From contig NZ_JAKMCR010000006.1 of NCBI RefSeq assembly GCF_022662175.1, positions 57,516 through 121,515 of the forward strand: DNA of 64,000 bases, read 5' to 3'. This document shows positions 25,102 to 34,818 of this stretch, piece after piece; the stretch's first letter is position 1; every line of letters starts with the position of its first letter. The translations under genes and the position numbers were made by a program. Below the pieces are notes generated by a model that searched no databases, was not told the DNA's origin, and saw nothing but the letters and a program-made list of their open reading frames with translations. This stretch comes from Aestuariivivens marinum. GTDB taxonomy: Bacteria; Bacteroidota; Bacteroidia; Flavobacteriales; Flavobacteriaceae.

Positions 25102-27951
25102 ATGAATACTAACGCTTTTGCTCTGCGTCACATTGGCCCCAATGAAAATGACCAAAACCTAATGTTGGAAGCTTTAGGTTTAAACTCCATAGATCAGCTT
25201 ATTTATGAAACCATCCCAGATGATATTCGTCTAAAAAAGAAACTGAATTTGGAAGAACCCATGACGGAACATGAGTATTTATTACATATTCATGACCTTT
25301 CCAAGAAAAATAAAGCCAGAAAAACGTATATCGGCCTTGGATATCATCCAACAGTTATGCCTGCGGTTATTCAACGTAATATTTTGGAAAACCCAGGATG
25401 GTACACCGCATACACCCCTTATCAGGCCGAAATTGCACAAGGAAGGTTGGAGGCTCTTTTAAATTTTCAAACTATGGTTACCGACCTTACCGGTATGGAA
25501 ATAGCCAATGCGTCATTACTTGATGAAAGTACGGCTGCTGCTGAAGCTATGGGATTGTTATTCGCCGTTCGTGACAGAGCACAGAAAAAAGCTGGTGTTA
25601 ATCAATTTTTTGTTTCAGAAAACATCTTACCCCAAACACTTTCGGTATTACAAACTAGAGCCACACCTATTGGTATTGAATTGGTTGTAGGTAATGAAAA
25701 AGATTTTGATTTTTCCGAAACTTTTTTTGGAGCAATTCTACAGTATCCAGGGAGAGATGGCCAGATAACTAATATTGAAGCTTTTATTAAAAAAGCTAAC
25801 GCTGCCAACATAAAAGTAGCTGTAGCTGCCGATATTTTAAGTTTGGTAAAACTTGAAGCCCCTGGTAAGTTTGGAGCTGATGTTGTAGTTGGAACGACCC
25901 AACGTTTTGGAATTCCCATGGGGTATGGTGGGCCTCACGCGGCATTTTTTGCAACAAAAGAAGCTTACAAACGTGATATTCCCGGACGTATTATAGGTGT
26001 TACTAAAGACCTCAATGGCAACAGGGCGCTGCGTATGGCTCTACAAACACGAGAGCAACACATAAAACGTGATAAAGCAACATCAAACATTTGTACAGCT
26101 CAAGTGCTTTTGGCTGTTATGGCTGGAATGTATGCAGTTTATCATGGCCCTAAAGGATTACAGTTTATAGCAAACAAAATTCATAATAAAGCATCTAAAC
26201 TTGTAGAAGCATTAGCAAGTTTAGGTTACAATCAGGTTAATACATCGTTTTTTGACACGCTTCAAATAAAAACCAAAGCAAAAAAAGTAAAGAAAGTTGC
26301 TACAGAAAAAAGGGTCAATCTTTGTTATCCTGATAAAAATACGGTTACAGTTTCAGTAAATGAAACGACTTCAATTAGAGACATTAACTATCTAATCTCC
26401 ATTTTTGCAGAAGCAGCAAATAAAGAAACTATAGTAATAGACTCAATAACCGAAGCGAATAATATAGATGCCTCGGTTAAACGAATAACACCTTTCTTAA
26501 CCGAGCCTATTTTTAACAGTTACCATTCTGAAACTGAATTAATGCGTTATATCAAGCAGTTAGAACGCAAGGATTTATCACTTAACCATTCCATGATTTC
26601 TTTGGGATCCTGTACCATGAAACTAAATGCAGCCTCAGAAATGTTGCCGTTAAGTTGGTTTAAATGGGGAAACATTCACCCATTTGCACCACTAAAGCAA
26701 GCTAAGGGATACTTAGAGGTCTTAAAGTCTTTGGAAGACCAATTAACCGAAATTACTGGTTTTGCAGCCACTTCATTACAACCCAACTCTGGAGCCCAAG
26801 GGGAATTTGCAGGACTTATGGTTATTAAAGCTTATCATGAATCGAGAGGTGACCATCATAGAAACATATGTTTAATACCCTCATCTGCCCATGGTACCAA
26901 TCCCGCGAGTGCTGTTATGGCTGGCATGAAAGTAGTAGTAACTAAATCTACAGACGAAGGCAATATAGATGTTAATGACCTTCGTGAAAAAGCCGAATTA
27001 CATAAAGATAATTTAGCCGCCTTGATGGTCACCTACCCATCTACACATGGCGTATATGAATCGGCTATCAAAGAGATAACTAAAATTATTCATGATAATG
27101 GCGGACAAGTTTATATGGACGGTGCCAATATGAATGCACAGGTTGGCCTGACAAACCCGGGCAACATTGGAGCCGATGTATGTCATTTAAATTTACATAA
27201 AACATTTGCTATTCCCCATGGTGGTGGTGGTCCAGGTGTTGGTCCAATATGCGTAGCTAAACAGTTAGTTCCTTTTTTACCGGGCAATCCTGTTAAGAAA
27301 GTAGGTGGTGATAAAGCAATAACAGCAATTTCAGCAGCACCATATGGTTCGGCCTTAGCCTGTTTAATATCTTATGGCTACATTAAAATGTTAGGTGCAG
27401 AAGGCTTGACAGAAGCCACCAAGATCGCTATACTGAATGCCAATTACATGAAAAAGCGTTTAGAGGGTAGCTTTGACACTTTATACTCAGGTGAACGTGG
27501 TAGAGCTGCTCATGAGATGATTGTAGACTGTCGTCCATTTAAAGCCAAAGGTATAGAGGTGTCAGACATTGCTAAACGTTTAATGGATTATGGATTCCAT
27601 GCCCCTACCGTATCTTTCCCTGTAGCAGGAACTTTAATGATTGAGCCAACAGAAAGTGAAAGCAAGGCTGAAATTGATCGTTTTTGTGAAGCGTTAATTT
27701 CCATTAAAAAAGAGATTGATGCAGTTTCCATTGAAGATAATAATAATGTTCTGAAAAATGCACCGCATACTTTGGAAATGGTAACCGACGACAAATGGTT
27801 GCTTCCTTATTCCCGTGAAAAAGCAGCTTTCCCATTGGACTATGTAAAAGACAATAAGTTTTGGCCTAGCGTAAGACGTGTAGATGATGCTTACGGAGAT
27901 AGGAATTTAATATGTACTTGTGCACCTATTGAGGACTTTGTAGAGGCATAA
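25102..27951 (+). CDS. gcvP: Glycine dehydrogenase (decarboxylating), P-protein
   Basis: The 949-residue protein is the full-length single-chain P-protein of the glycine cleavage system. It decarboxylates glycine and passes the methylamine to the lipoyl H-protein. The N-terminus [16 protein letters not shown] is typical. The cofactor lysine is Lys700 in [17 protein letters not shown], and [15 protein letters not shown] marks the start of the second half. The H- and T-protein genes are not in the window. The neighbouring genes are not obviously related. Confidence 0.98.
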   Translation: MNTNAFALRHIGPNENDQNLMLEALGLNSIDQLIYETIPDDIRLKKKLNLEEPMTEHEYLLHIHDLSKKNKARKTYIGLGYHPTVMPAVIQRNILENPGWYTAYTPYQAEIAQGRLEALLNFQTMVTDLTGMEIANASLLDESTAAAEAMGLLFAVRDRAQKKAGVNQFFVSENILPQTLSVLQTRATPIGIELVVGNEKDFDFSETFFGAILQYPGRDGQITNIEAFIKKANAANIKVAVAADILSLVKLEAPGKFGADVVVGTTQRFGIPMGYGGPHAAFFATKEAYKRDIPGRIIGVTKDLNGNRALRMALQTREQHIKRDKATSNICTAQVLLAVMAGMYAVYHGPKGLQFIANKIHNKASKLVEALASLGYNQVNTSFFDTLQIKTKAKKVKKVATEKRVNLCYPDKNTVTVSVNETTSIRDINYLISIFAEAANKETIVIDSITEANNIDASVKRITPFLTEPIFNSYHSETELMRYIKQLERKDLSLNHSMISLGSCTMKLNAASEMLPLSWFKWGNIHPFAPLKQAKGYLEVLKSLEDQLTEITGFAATSLQPNSGAQGEFAGLMVIKAYHESRGDHHRNICLIPSSAHGTNPASAVMAGMKVVVTKSTDEGNIDVNDLREKAELHKDNLAALMVTYPSTHGVYESAIKEITKIIHDNGGQVYMDGANMNAQVGLTNPGNIGADVCHLNLHKTFAIPHGGGGPGVGPICVAKQLVPFLPGNPVKKVGGDKAITAISAAPYGSALACLISYGYIKMLGAEGLTEATKIAILNANYMKKRLEGSFDTLYSGERGRAAHEMIVDCRPFKAKGIEVSDIAKRLMDYGFHAPTVSFPVAGTLMIEPTESESKAEIDRFCEALISIKKEIDAVSIEDNNNVLKNAPHTLEMVTDDKWLLPYSREKAAFPLDYVKDNKFWPSVRRVDDAYGDRNLICTCAPIEDFVEA

Positions 27952-28036
27952 TTTAGTAACTGAACATCGTAAAGTCATTCCATGAAAATTCGTCATATCA
28001 ATTAAAGAAATTATATTAGCTCTTTAAGTTTAAACT

Positions 28037-29095
28037 ATGAACATAAAAATAACTGGAACTGGAAGCTATATACCCGATGATATTGAAAAAAATGAGAGTT
28101 TCCATGATCATGAATTTTTAAATTCAGATGGTTCTTCCATAAACGATCCCAACGAAATTATTGTCGAAAAGTTTAAATCGATAACAGGGATTATTGAACG
28201 CCGTTATGCTAAACCGCATTTAAATGCCTCCGATCTTGCTTTTTTTGCCTCTGAAAAAGCCATTGAAGATGCCAAAATAGATCCGGAAACTATCGATTAT
28301 ATTATCGTGGCACACAATTTTGGTGATGTAAAGCACAACACCATTCAAAGTGATATGTTACCTTCATTAGCTTCGAGAGTAAAGCATAGCTTGCGGATTA
28401 AAAACCCAAAATGCATTGCTTATGATATTCTCTTTGGCTGTCCCGGTTGGATTGAAGGCGTTATCCAAGCAAAAGCCTTTATACAATCTGGTTTGGCTAA
28501 ACGTTGTTTGGTAATTGGCTCAGAAACCTTATCCAGGGTAGTCGACAAACACGATAGGGATTCTATGATTTTTTCAGATGGTGCAGGTGCAACTATTATT
28601 GAAGCTACAGATGAAGAAGGCGGTATTTTAGCACATGAATCTGGAAGCTTCACATATGATGAAGCCTACTATCTCTTCTTTGGAAACTCTAATAAGCAAG
28701 AGCTATGTAGAGATACTCGCTATATTAAAATGGACGGAAGAAAAATCTATGAATTCGCCCTAAATAATGTTCCAAAAGCAATGAAAACCTGTTTGGATAA
28801 TAGTGGTGTAGATATAAAGGAGGTTAAAAAAATATTAATTCATCAAGCCAATGAAAAAATGGATGAAGCTATTTTAAAACGCTTCTATAGACTTTACAGA
28901 ACAGAAATTCCAGAATATGTCATGCCGATGAGTATTCAAAAATTGGGTAATAGTTCGGTGGCAACAGTACCTACACTTTTCGATTTGGTAAAAAACAATA
29001 AATTGGACAACCATCATTTAAGCAAAGGTGATGTCATTATATTTGCCAGCGTTGGTGCAGGCATGCATATTAATGCCATAGTTTATAAGTGCTAA
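28037..29095 (+). CDS. Beta-ketoacyl-ACP synthase III family protein
   Basis: The 352-residue thiolase-fold enzyme has the KAS III catalytic set: Cys135 in ILFGCPGWIEG, His269 in HQANEKMDEA and Asn305 in GNSSVAT. These support acyl condensation, starting from an acyl-CoA or acyl-ACP. Its N-terminus and long insertion after residue 20 differ from housekeeping FabH, so it may serve a special lipid or polyketide-like product. The next gene starts 1 base after its stop, and a glycosyltransferase follows, so the three form a likely operon. Confidence 0.87.
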   Translation: MNIKITGTGSYIPDDIEKNESFHDHEFLNSDGSSINDPNEIIVEKFKSITGIIERRYAKPHLNASDLAFFASEKAIEDAKIDPETIDYIIVAHNFGDVKHNTIQSDMLPSLASRVKHSLRIKNPKCIAYDILFGCPGWIEGVIQAKAFIQSGLAKRCLVIGSETLSRVVDKHDRDSMIFSDGAGATIIEATDEEGGILAHESGSFTYDEAYYLFFGNSNKQELCRDTRYIKMDGRKIYEFALNNVPKAMKTCLDNSGVDIKEVKKILIHQANEKMDEAILKRFYRLYRTEIPEYVMPMSIQKLGNSSVATVPTLFDLVKNNKLDNHHLSKGDVIIFASVGAGMHINAIVYKC

Positions 29096-29096
29096 T

Positions 29097-29618
29097 ATGT
29101 ACGCAAAAACCTATCCAAATAAACGTTTTAAACTTACCCTTGAATTTTTAGAAAAGCATATTTCTAAATCAAAAAGAATACTCGATTTAGGTATTAAAAA
29201 CCCATTTTCTGAAATAATGGGCTCTAGGGGTTACCAAGTTGAAAATACTAAAGGAGAGGATTTGGATTTAGACACTTCAACTATTGAGGATTCAGATGCT
29301 GAGGTTGTTACTGCCTTTGAGATTTTTGAGCATCTCATCTCTCCTTTTACCGTTTTACAAAGTATTAAAGCCAATAAACTTATAGCTAGTGTACCACTTA
29401 GATTATGGTTTTCTAAAGCCTATAAAAGCGAAACAGATTTGTGGGACAGACATTACCACGAGTTTGAAGATTGGCAATTCGATTGGTTATTGGAAAAAGC
29501 AGGATGGAAGATTATTGAACGAAGGAAATGGACACATCCCACAAAACAAATTGGCATACGCCCTATTTTAAGATGGTTTACACCAAGATACTATATTGTT
29601 TATGCTGAAAGAGTTTAA
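29097..29618 (+). CDS. Small class I methyltransferase-like protein
   Basis: The 173-residue protein has a weak SAM-binding motif, RILDLGIKNPFSE (about 27-39), then EVVTAFEIFEHL, like motif II of the UbiE/methyltransf_11 group. The usual GxGxG is replaced by LGIKNPF, so activity is uncertain. It is one base downstream of the KAS III gene and 24 bases upstream of the glycosyltransferase, suggesting the three act on the same product. Confidence 0.72.
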   Translation: MYAKTYPNKRFKLTLEFLEKHISKSKRILDLGIKNPFSEIMGSRGYQVENTKGEDLDLDTSTIEDSDAEVVTAFEIFEHLISPFTVLQSIKANKLIASVPLRLWFSKAYKSETDLWDRHYHEFEDWQFDWLLEKAGWKIIERRKWTHPTKQIGIRPILRWFTPRYYIVYAERV

Positions 29619-29642
29619 ATTTAAACTTTAACTTTTATACTT

Positions 29643-30494
29643 TTGAATTTCTATATAGTAATTCCCGCCCATAATGAAGCTCGTGTTATTGGGCTTACCT
29701 TAGATTCGTTGCTAAACCAAACATTATTGCCTAAAAAGCTGGTTGTAGTTAATGACAATTCTACCGACAGTACAAAAGATATAGTTAAAGATTATACTGA
29801 AAAACATGCTTGGATAACATTAGTAAACTCAAAGTCTTCTAACGAACATTTACCAGGCTCAAAAATTATTAATGCATTTTATAAAGGTTATAATACCATA
29901 GATGAAGATTACGATGTGATATGTAAGTTTGATGCCGATTTAATTTTTCCACCTAACTATTTAGAATGCTTGGCCGTTCATTTTAACTCAAGTCCCAATT
30001 TAGGATTAATTTCAGGATTTTGCTACGTTGAAAAAAATGGTCAATGGGTCTTGGAAAACTTAACTAGAAAAGATCATATTCGTGGTGCCCTAAAAGCCTA
30101 TCGAAAAGATTGCTTTATACAAATAGGTAAATTAAAACCATCTATGGGCTGGGACACAGTTGATGAACTTTTGGCCAAATTCTATGGTTGGAAAATTATA
30201 ACTGATGAGTCTTTACACGTAAAACACCTAAAACCTACAGGAGCTAGCTACAACAAAAATTCAAAATATTTACAAGGCGAAGCCATGTATAAAATGCGCT
30301 ATGGTTTTTTAATTACGTTAATTTCGGCTTTAAAACTGGCTTTCAAGAAAAAAAAGCTTCAATTGTTTAAGGATTATATGGGCGGTTACTTTAAAGCAAA
30401 AAAGGAAGGATTGGAATTTTTGGTCACCGAAGAACAAGGACAATTTATAAGACATCTTAGATGGCGTGGACTGCTTCAAAGAAAAATGCTCTAA
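29643..30494 (+). CDS. Glycosyltransferase family 2
   Basis: The 283-residue GT-A enzyme starts FYIVIPAHNEARVI, has VVVNDNSTDST and the metal-binding Asp-Ala-Asp at 97-99 (CKFDADLIFPP), and later GWDTVDELLA. It transfers a sugar from a nucleotide sugar; donor and acceptor are unknown. The start is TTG at 29643; no ATG lies between the upstream stop and the conserved strand. With the KAS III and methyltransferase genes it forms a probable lipid-modifying cassette. Confidence 0.85.
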   Translation: MNFYIVIPAHNEARVIGLTLDSLLNQTLLPKKLVVVNDNSTDSTKDIVKDYTEKHAWITLVNSKSSNEHLPGSKIINAFYKGYNTIDEDYDVICKFDADLIFPPNYLECLAVHFNSSPNLGLISGFCYVEKNGQWVLENLTRKDHIRGALKAYRKDCFIQIGKLKPSMGWDTVDELLAKFYGWKIITDESLHVKHLKPTGASYNKNSKYLQGEAMYKMRYGFLITLISALKLAFKKKKLQLFKDYMGGYFKAKKEGLEFLVTEEQGQFIRHLRWRGLLQRKML

Positions 30495-30685
30495 CTTTAT
30501 TTATGTTAGAACCTTTAGGATTGTTAGCTATTTTATTAACAATTGTTTAGAAACACTACCACTAGTCTCTACACTAGTTCTTCTACAAAGTAGAATCCAC
30601 TTTTAAAATCGCTTACATTTAAGTCCTTAAGTTTAGATTGTCTGCTAAATGACACATCTTCATTGTAAAGTTTAAAGTCTTTCAA

Positions 30686-32326
30686 TTATTCAAGAACAAA
30701 GTCTAAAGGCTGACCTGTAGTACCGTTGGGAAAACTTATACCCAAAAGTGAGGAAATGGTCGGTGCAATATCGGTTATCTCTGTTTTTTTAATGGTTTCG
30801 CCATGGGCAATTCCTTTTCCAAAAAACAAAAGCGGCACATGTGTATCATAACTAAATCCACTACCATGTGTAGATCCTGTTTTAGGATAAGAAATATATC
30901 CTGGATCCGTCACCACTAAAACATCGCCAGAACGCTTTTGGTTATATCCTTTTTGAAGTAAGGCTTCAATACCTGTTACAAACTCTGTAGTACTAAGTGT
31001 GGTTGCAGAATATACTTTATCTACATGGTCGTAAGCAATCAATTCATTAACAATTGCTTCCTGTATATCCTCTAATTTTAAACCCATAGCTTTAACCTTA
31101 TCCCTGTTTAAAAAGATTTGGTTATTACTTACATTTTCTACTAAATCTGGAGCTTTAAAAGTTTGCTCCATAAATGCATTGAATTTAATTCTGGTTTTAG
31201 CATTATCTAAATAGCCTGCCGGAATTTTAACGGACTGTAAATATGCCGGAACATTAACGGCTGCGTGATCGGCTGTTAGAAAAACAGTATAGTTATTTTT
31301 TCCTACTTGTTCGTCCAATACCACAAAGAAACGTTCTAAATCTTTATCCAATCGGATATAAGTATCTTCTATTTCTTTAGAATTCACACCAAAATTATGT
31401 CCCACATAATCGGGACTGGAAAAGCTTACTGCCAACACATCGGTTATAGTGTCTTTACCCAAACCCTCTCCTTTCAAAGCTGCAATAGTAAAGTCGGTTG
31501 TTAAACTATTGCCATAAGCTGTTGCCTTTAACAAATCGTATCCTCCATTCGAATCTTTTAAAACATCTAACTGATATGGAAACGTAGCTGTTTCTTTCCC
31601 TCTAAATCCACCTTCAAAATCGTTTAAATCATTACCACTTTCTGTATAAGTTTCTATATCATACAATGTATTCCACTCCCTTAAATATTTGGATACTGAA
31701 TGTTCGGCATTAAAATCCTTTACCCATTGAGGCAAGTCGTCCATATAATAGGTACTGGAAATCCAGTTCCCTTCATCCTTTCCCTGAAACCAATATGCTG
31801 CATTAGCTGAATGGCCAGCTGGTAAAATAGCTCCTCTATCCTTTATTGAAATTCCTATCGTTTTTCCTCTCATTTGTGTGAACAATCGATTTTCATCGGC
31901 TAATGTGGTTGTTTTTAATCTATGTGGAGACATTTGACCTGATCGATCATTAGTGCCTACCGATCGCACCGATGTATCTCCTGCACAATACACATCTTGC
32001 TTTATATCCTTATCATACCAACCATTGCTAATTATACCGTGATATTTTGGTGTTGTTCCCGTATAAACTGAAGCATGTCCTGGACCTGTATAGGTAGGTA
32101 TATAATTAAAATGATTGTTCTTACAATTAAAACCTTCATCGATCATACGCTTAAACCCTCCATCTCCATACTTATTATAAAAACGTGTCAAATAATCATA
32201 CCGCATTTGGTCAATCACTATGCCAACCACCAATTTGGGATTCCTCAGTACTTCCTTATTTTCTTCTTTTACTTTGCAGGATATTACTAAGCTTAATCCC
32301 AAAAGTACTAGGGTAATGTATTTCAT
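30686..32326 (-). CDS. PafA-type alkaline phosphatase family lipoprotein
   Basis: The 546-residue protein has a lipoprotein signal (LSLVISC, Cys17). The alkaline phosphatase superfamily core is clear: Asp39 (VGIVIDQM), likely nucleophile Thr80 in PTYTGPGHAS, Asn101 in ISNGWYD, then Lys162 and Arg164 in SIKDRGA, plus DYVGHNFG, TADHAA and STHGSGF. The Asn/Lys/Arg set matches the phosphate-insensitive monoesterase PafA of Flavobacteriia. So it probably releases phosphate from phosphomonoesters at the cell envelope. It is divergent from mlaE-mlaF, with a 190-base gap downstream that shows no gene. Confidence 0.9.
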   Translation of the reverse strand: MKYITLVLLGLSLVISCKVKEENKEVLRNPKLVVGIVIDQMRYDYLTRFYNKYGDGGFKRMIDEGFNCKNNHFNYIPTYTGPGHASVYTGTTPKYHGIISNGWYDKDIKQDVYCAGDTSVRSVGTNDRSGQMSPHRLKTTTLADENRLFTQMRGKTIGISIKDRGAILPAGHSANAAYWFQGKDEGNWISSTYYMDDLPQWVKDFNAEHSVSKYLREWNTLYDIETYTESGNDLNDFEGGFRGKETATFPYQLDVLKDSNGGYDLLKATAYGNSLTTDFTIAALKGEGLGKDTITDVLAVSFSSPDYVGHNFGVNSKEIEDTYIRLDKDLERFFVVLDEQVGKNNYTVFLTADHAAVNVPAYLQSVKIPAGYLDNAKTRIKFNAFMEQTFKAPDLVENVSNNQIFLNRDKVKAMGLKLEDIQEAIVNELIAYDHVDKVYSATTLSTTEFVTGIEALLQKGYNQKRSGDVLVVTDPGYISYPKTGSTHGSGFSYDTHVPLLFFGKGIAHGETIKKTEITDIAPTISSLLGISFPNGTTGQPLDFVLE

Positions 32327-32351
32327 CTTTACCTTTATTTTTGCAATTTCT

Positions 32352-32359
32352 CAAAAATA
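32352..32359 (-). promoter_or_regulatory. -7 box of the PafA-like gene promoter
   Basis: TATTTTTG on the minus strand, 26 bases before the ATG at 32326. A TTG about 25 bases further upstream is a little distant. Confidence 0.4.
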
Positions 32360-32430
32360 GGAAATCATAAATTAAAATTTAGGTCAAACACCACTAAGTT
32401 TTTTTTACTTTAGCATTAATAATTTATTAT

Positions 32431-33168
32431 ATGGCATATTTTCATCATATAGGGACTTACTTTTTAATGATTGCCGAAATGTTTCGCAAACCCACCAAAT
32501 GGTCCGTGATGCGATCCTTAATCTTTAAAGATGTTAATGATTTGGTTATTAGTTCATTAGGAATTATTGCTTTCATTTCATTTTTTGTTGGTGGTGTAAT
32601 AACCATTCAAACAGCCTTAAACATAAGTAACCCATTAATTCCAAAATATTTGGTTGGGTTTGCTACCAGACAATCGGTAGTTTTAGAATTTGCCCCTACG
32701 TTTACATCGATTATTATGGCAGGTAAAGTAGGCTCTTTTATTACGTCTAGTATAGGAACCATGCGAGTTACCGAACAGATTGATGCCTTAGAGGTAATGG
32801 GCATTAACTCCATAAACTATTTGGTTTTCCCTAAAGTGATTGCATTATTGTTCTATCCTTTTGCTATTGCCGTCGGTATGTTCTTAGGAATTTTGGGTGG
32901 TATGGCTGCTTGTGTTTATGGAGGCTATGCAACGGTGCCGGATTATATCTTGGGAATTCAAACCGACTTTGACACCTTTCATGTTACCTATTCGTTTATA
33001 AAGACTTTTATTTTTGCATTTGTGTTGGCTACCATACCATCCTATCACGGTTACTATATGAAAGGTGGTGCACTTGAAGTTGGTAAAGCCAGTACCACAT
33101 CCTTTGTTTGGACCAGTGTGGTCATTATTTTATTAAACTATATTTCAACAGATATTATGTTAGGCTGA
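32431..33168 (+). CDS. MlaE-type ABC transporter permease (phospholipid transport)
   Basis: The 245-residue inner-membrane permease has the MlaE fold: about five hydrophobic stretches, the conserved VLEFAPTFTSIIMAGKVGSF region and LEVMGINSINYLVFPKVIA. Such permeases move phospholipids between the membranes together with MlaF and an MCE protein. Its stop codon overlaps the ATG of the ATPase gene by one base (TGATG at 33166-33170). No MCE (mlaD) gene follows, because the next gene is convergent. Confidence 0.93.
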   Translation: MAYFHHIGTYFLMIAEMFRKPTKWSVMRSLIFKDVNDLVISSLGIIAFISFFVGGVITIQTALNISNPLIPKYLVGFATRQSVVLEFAPTFTSIIMAGKVGSFITSSIGTMRVTEQIDALEVMGINSINYLVFPKVIALLFYPFAIAVGMFLGILGGMAACVYGGYATVPDYILGIQTDFDTFHVTYSFIKTFIFAFVLATIPSYHGYYMKGGALEVGKASTTSFVWTSVVIILLNYISTDIMLG

Positions 33169-33935
33169 TGATAGAAGTAAAAGAATTACATAAATCATTT
33201 GGAAACTCCCATATTTTAAAGGGTATTAGCACAACTTTTGAAAAAGGTCACACCAATTTGATTATAGGCCAGAGTGGATCTGGAAAAACAGTGTTTTTAA
33301 AATGTTTATTAGGTTTGTTTGACTATGAAGATGGATCAATAGCATACGATGGTAAGATTTTTTCCCAATTGAGTGAAGACCAAAAACGGGATTTAAGATC
33401 GCAAATTGGCATGGTATTTCAAGGCAGTGCCTTGTTTGACTCTATGACTATTGCCGAAAATGTGATGTTTCCGCTACAAATGTTTACTAAAATGAGTAAA
33501 AGTGAAATGGAAGATCGTGCCGATTTTGTATTAAAAAGGGTGAACTTGGCCGATGCCCATAATAAAATGCCCAGTGAGGCTTCGGGCGGTATGCAAAAAC
33601 GAGTAGCCATTGCTAGGGCTATTGTAAACAAACCTCAGTACTTATTTTGCGACGAACCTAATTCGGGTTTGGACCCAAAAACGGCCATAGTAATTGATAA
33701 CCTGATTCAGGAAATTACGGATGAATACCAAATCACTACGGTAATCAACTCGCACGACATGAACTCTGTTATGGAAATTGGCGAAAAAATTGTGTTCCTT
33801 AAAAATGGCTTTAAGGAATGGGAAGGCTCTAAGGACACTATTTTTAAAACAGACAATGTTGCTGTTACCGATTTTGTTTATTCTTCTAATCTCTTTAAAA
33901 AAGTACGTAGAATGTATTTAGAGGAGAACCAATAA
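33168..33935 (+). CDS. MlaF-type ABC transporter ATP-binding protein
   Basis: The 255-residue ATPase has Walker A GQSGSGKT (34-41), signature ASGGMQKR, Walker B LFCDEPNSGLDP and the switch His in NSHDM. The signature variant SGGMQKR is that of MlaF/Ttg2A. The start ATG at 33168 overlaps the permease stop; a longer frame from 33108 lies inside the permease gene. It provides energy for the adjacent MlaE-type permease. The substrate-binding MCE partner must be elsewhere. Confidence 0.94.
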   Translation: MIEVKELHKSFGNSHILKGISTTFEKGHTNLIIGQSGSGKTVFLKCLLGLFDYEDGSIAYDGKIFSQLSEDQKRDLRSQIGMVFQGSALFDSMTIAENVMFPLQMFTKMSKSEMEDRADFVLKRVNLADAHNKMPSEASGGMQKRVAIARAIVNKPQYLFCDEPNSGLDPKTAIVIDNLIQEITDEYQITTVINSHDMNSVMEIGEKIVFLKNGFKEWEGSKDTIFKTDNVAVTDFVYSSNLFKKVRRMYLEENQ

Positions 33936-33952
33936 TATTTTACTAAATTATA

Positions 33953-34681
33953 TCATAATCCAAATAGTCCTCCTGCTCCTATGGTTATGCTTTGAATATT
34001 TCCATTAAACATTCCATACTTCTTTTCAAAATTAGACATATAATAAGAGTAATTCAATTTAATTGCTGCAAATTCGTTGGCTTTAAATCTTTGTTTTCTA
34101 ATCTTGAAATCTATGGTAATCCCAAATAGTGTTGCTCCTTTTTCGAATGTTATCTTTTCTTTCTCATAATCAAATATAACTTTTTCATCTTCTATATAAT
34201 ACGGGAAATTTGGATCTAGTGATTTAGACATTATACTTATCGATGAAATTCCTGCAATTGGCATAATTTTAAAATCACGACTCTCAAAAATATTAATACC
34301 TAAAAACAATTCTCCTCTATAAAAGTAAGCTCTGGTTTTATGGTTCCAAGTAGTCGTATCCAATGAAATATCTTGTTTTGTTTTACTAACACCATAGTCA
34401 ATCCTAACACCTAAAGCAATAACTCTCTTATATTCAAAAGTCCAAGATAGACCAAAGTCTATGAAATTTTTAAAGTTATCACCTAAATCATCTGCGAGTA
34501 CAACGTATCCTAAATACAACCCTGGGCCATGACGCCACTTAAAAAGTGTCTCATCGTTAGATACACTATTAAAAGAATCTTGTTTAATAAAATTTAATCC
34601 TAAGCTATAATCATTAACCCCTTGACTATAAGAAATGATTGAATTAAGGGCTAAAGCATAAATGAAAAAATTCTTTCCCAT
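33953..34681 (-). CDS. Hypothetical outer-membrane beta-barrel protein
   Basis: The 242-residue protein has a signal peptide (MGKNFFIYALALNSIISYSQ) and alternating beta-strand patterns rich in Tyr, Phe and Gly (for example AYFYRGELFLGINIF), ending in SITIGAGGLFGL. It is probably a small outer-membrane barrel. No family is recognised and no function is suggested. It converges on mlaF after 17 bases and lies 137 bases downstream of the DUF389 gene. Confidence 0.62.
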   Translation of the reverse strand: MGKNFFIYALALNSIISYSQGVNDYSLGLNFIKQDSFNSVSNDETLFKWRHGPGLYLGYVVLADDLGDNFKNFIDFGLSWTFEYKRVIALGVRIDYGVSKTKQDISLDTTTWNHKTRAYFYRGELFLGINIFESRDFKIMPIAGISSISIMSKSLDPNFPYYIEDEKVIFDYEKEKITFEKGATLFGITIDFKIRKQRFKANEFAAIKLNYSYYMSNFEKKYGMFNGNIQSITIGAGGLFGL

Positions 34682-34818
34682 ATACTCAATATATAAACCC
34701 TTGTAATTTGCATTCTATTAGAAGACTAATTCAAGTATCTTAAATATACGTTTTTTTTGAATTGAATGGTTTTTTAAAAGAAGAAAAAACTCAAATTAAA
34801 TTTTGTTTTTCTGATGTG

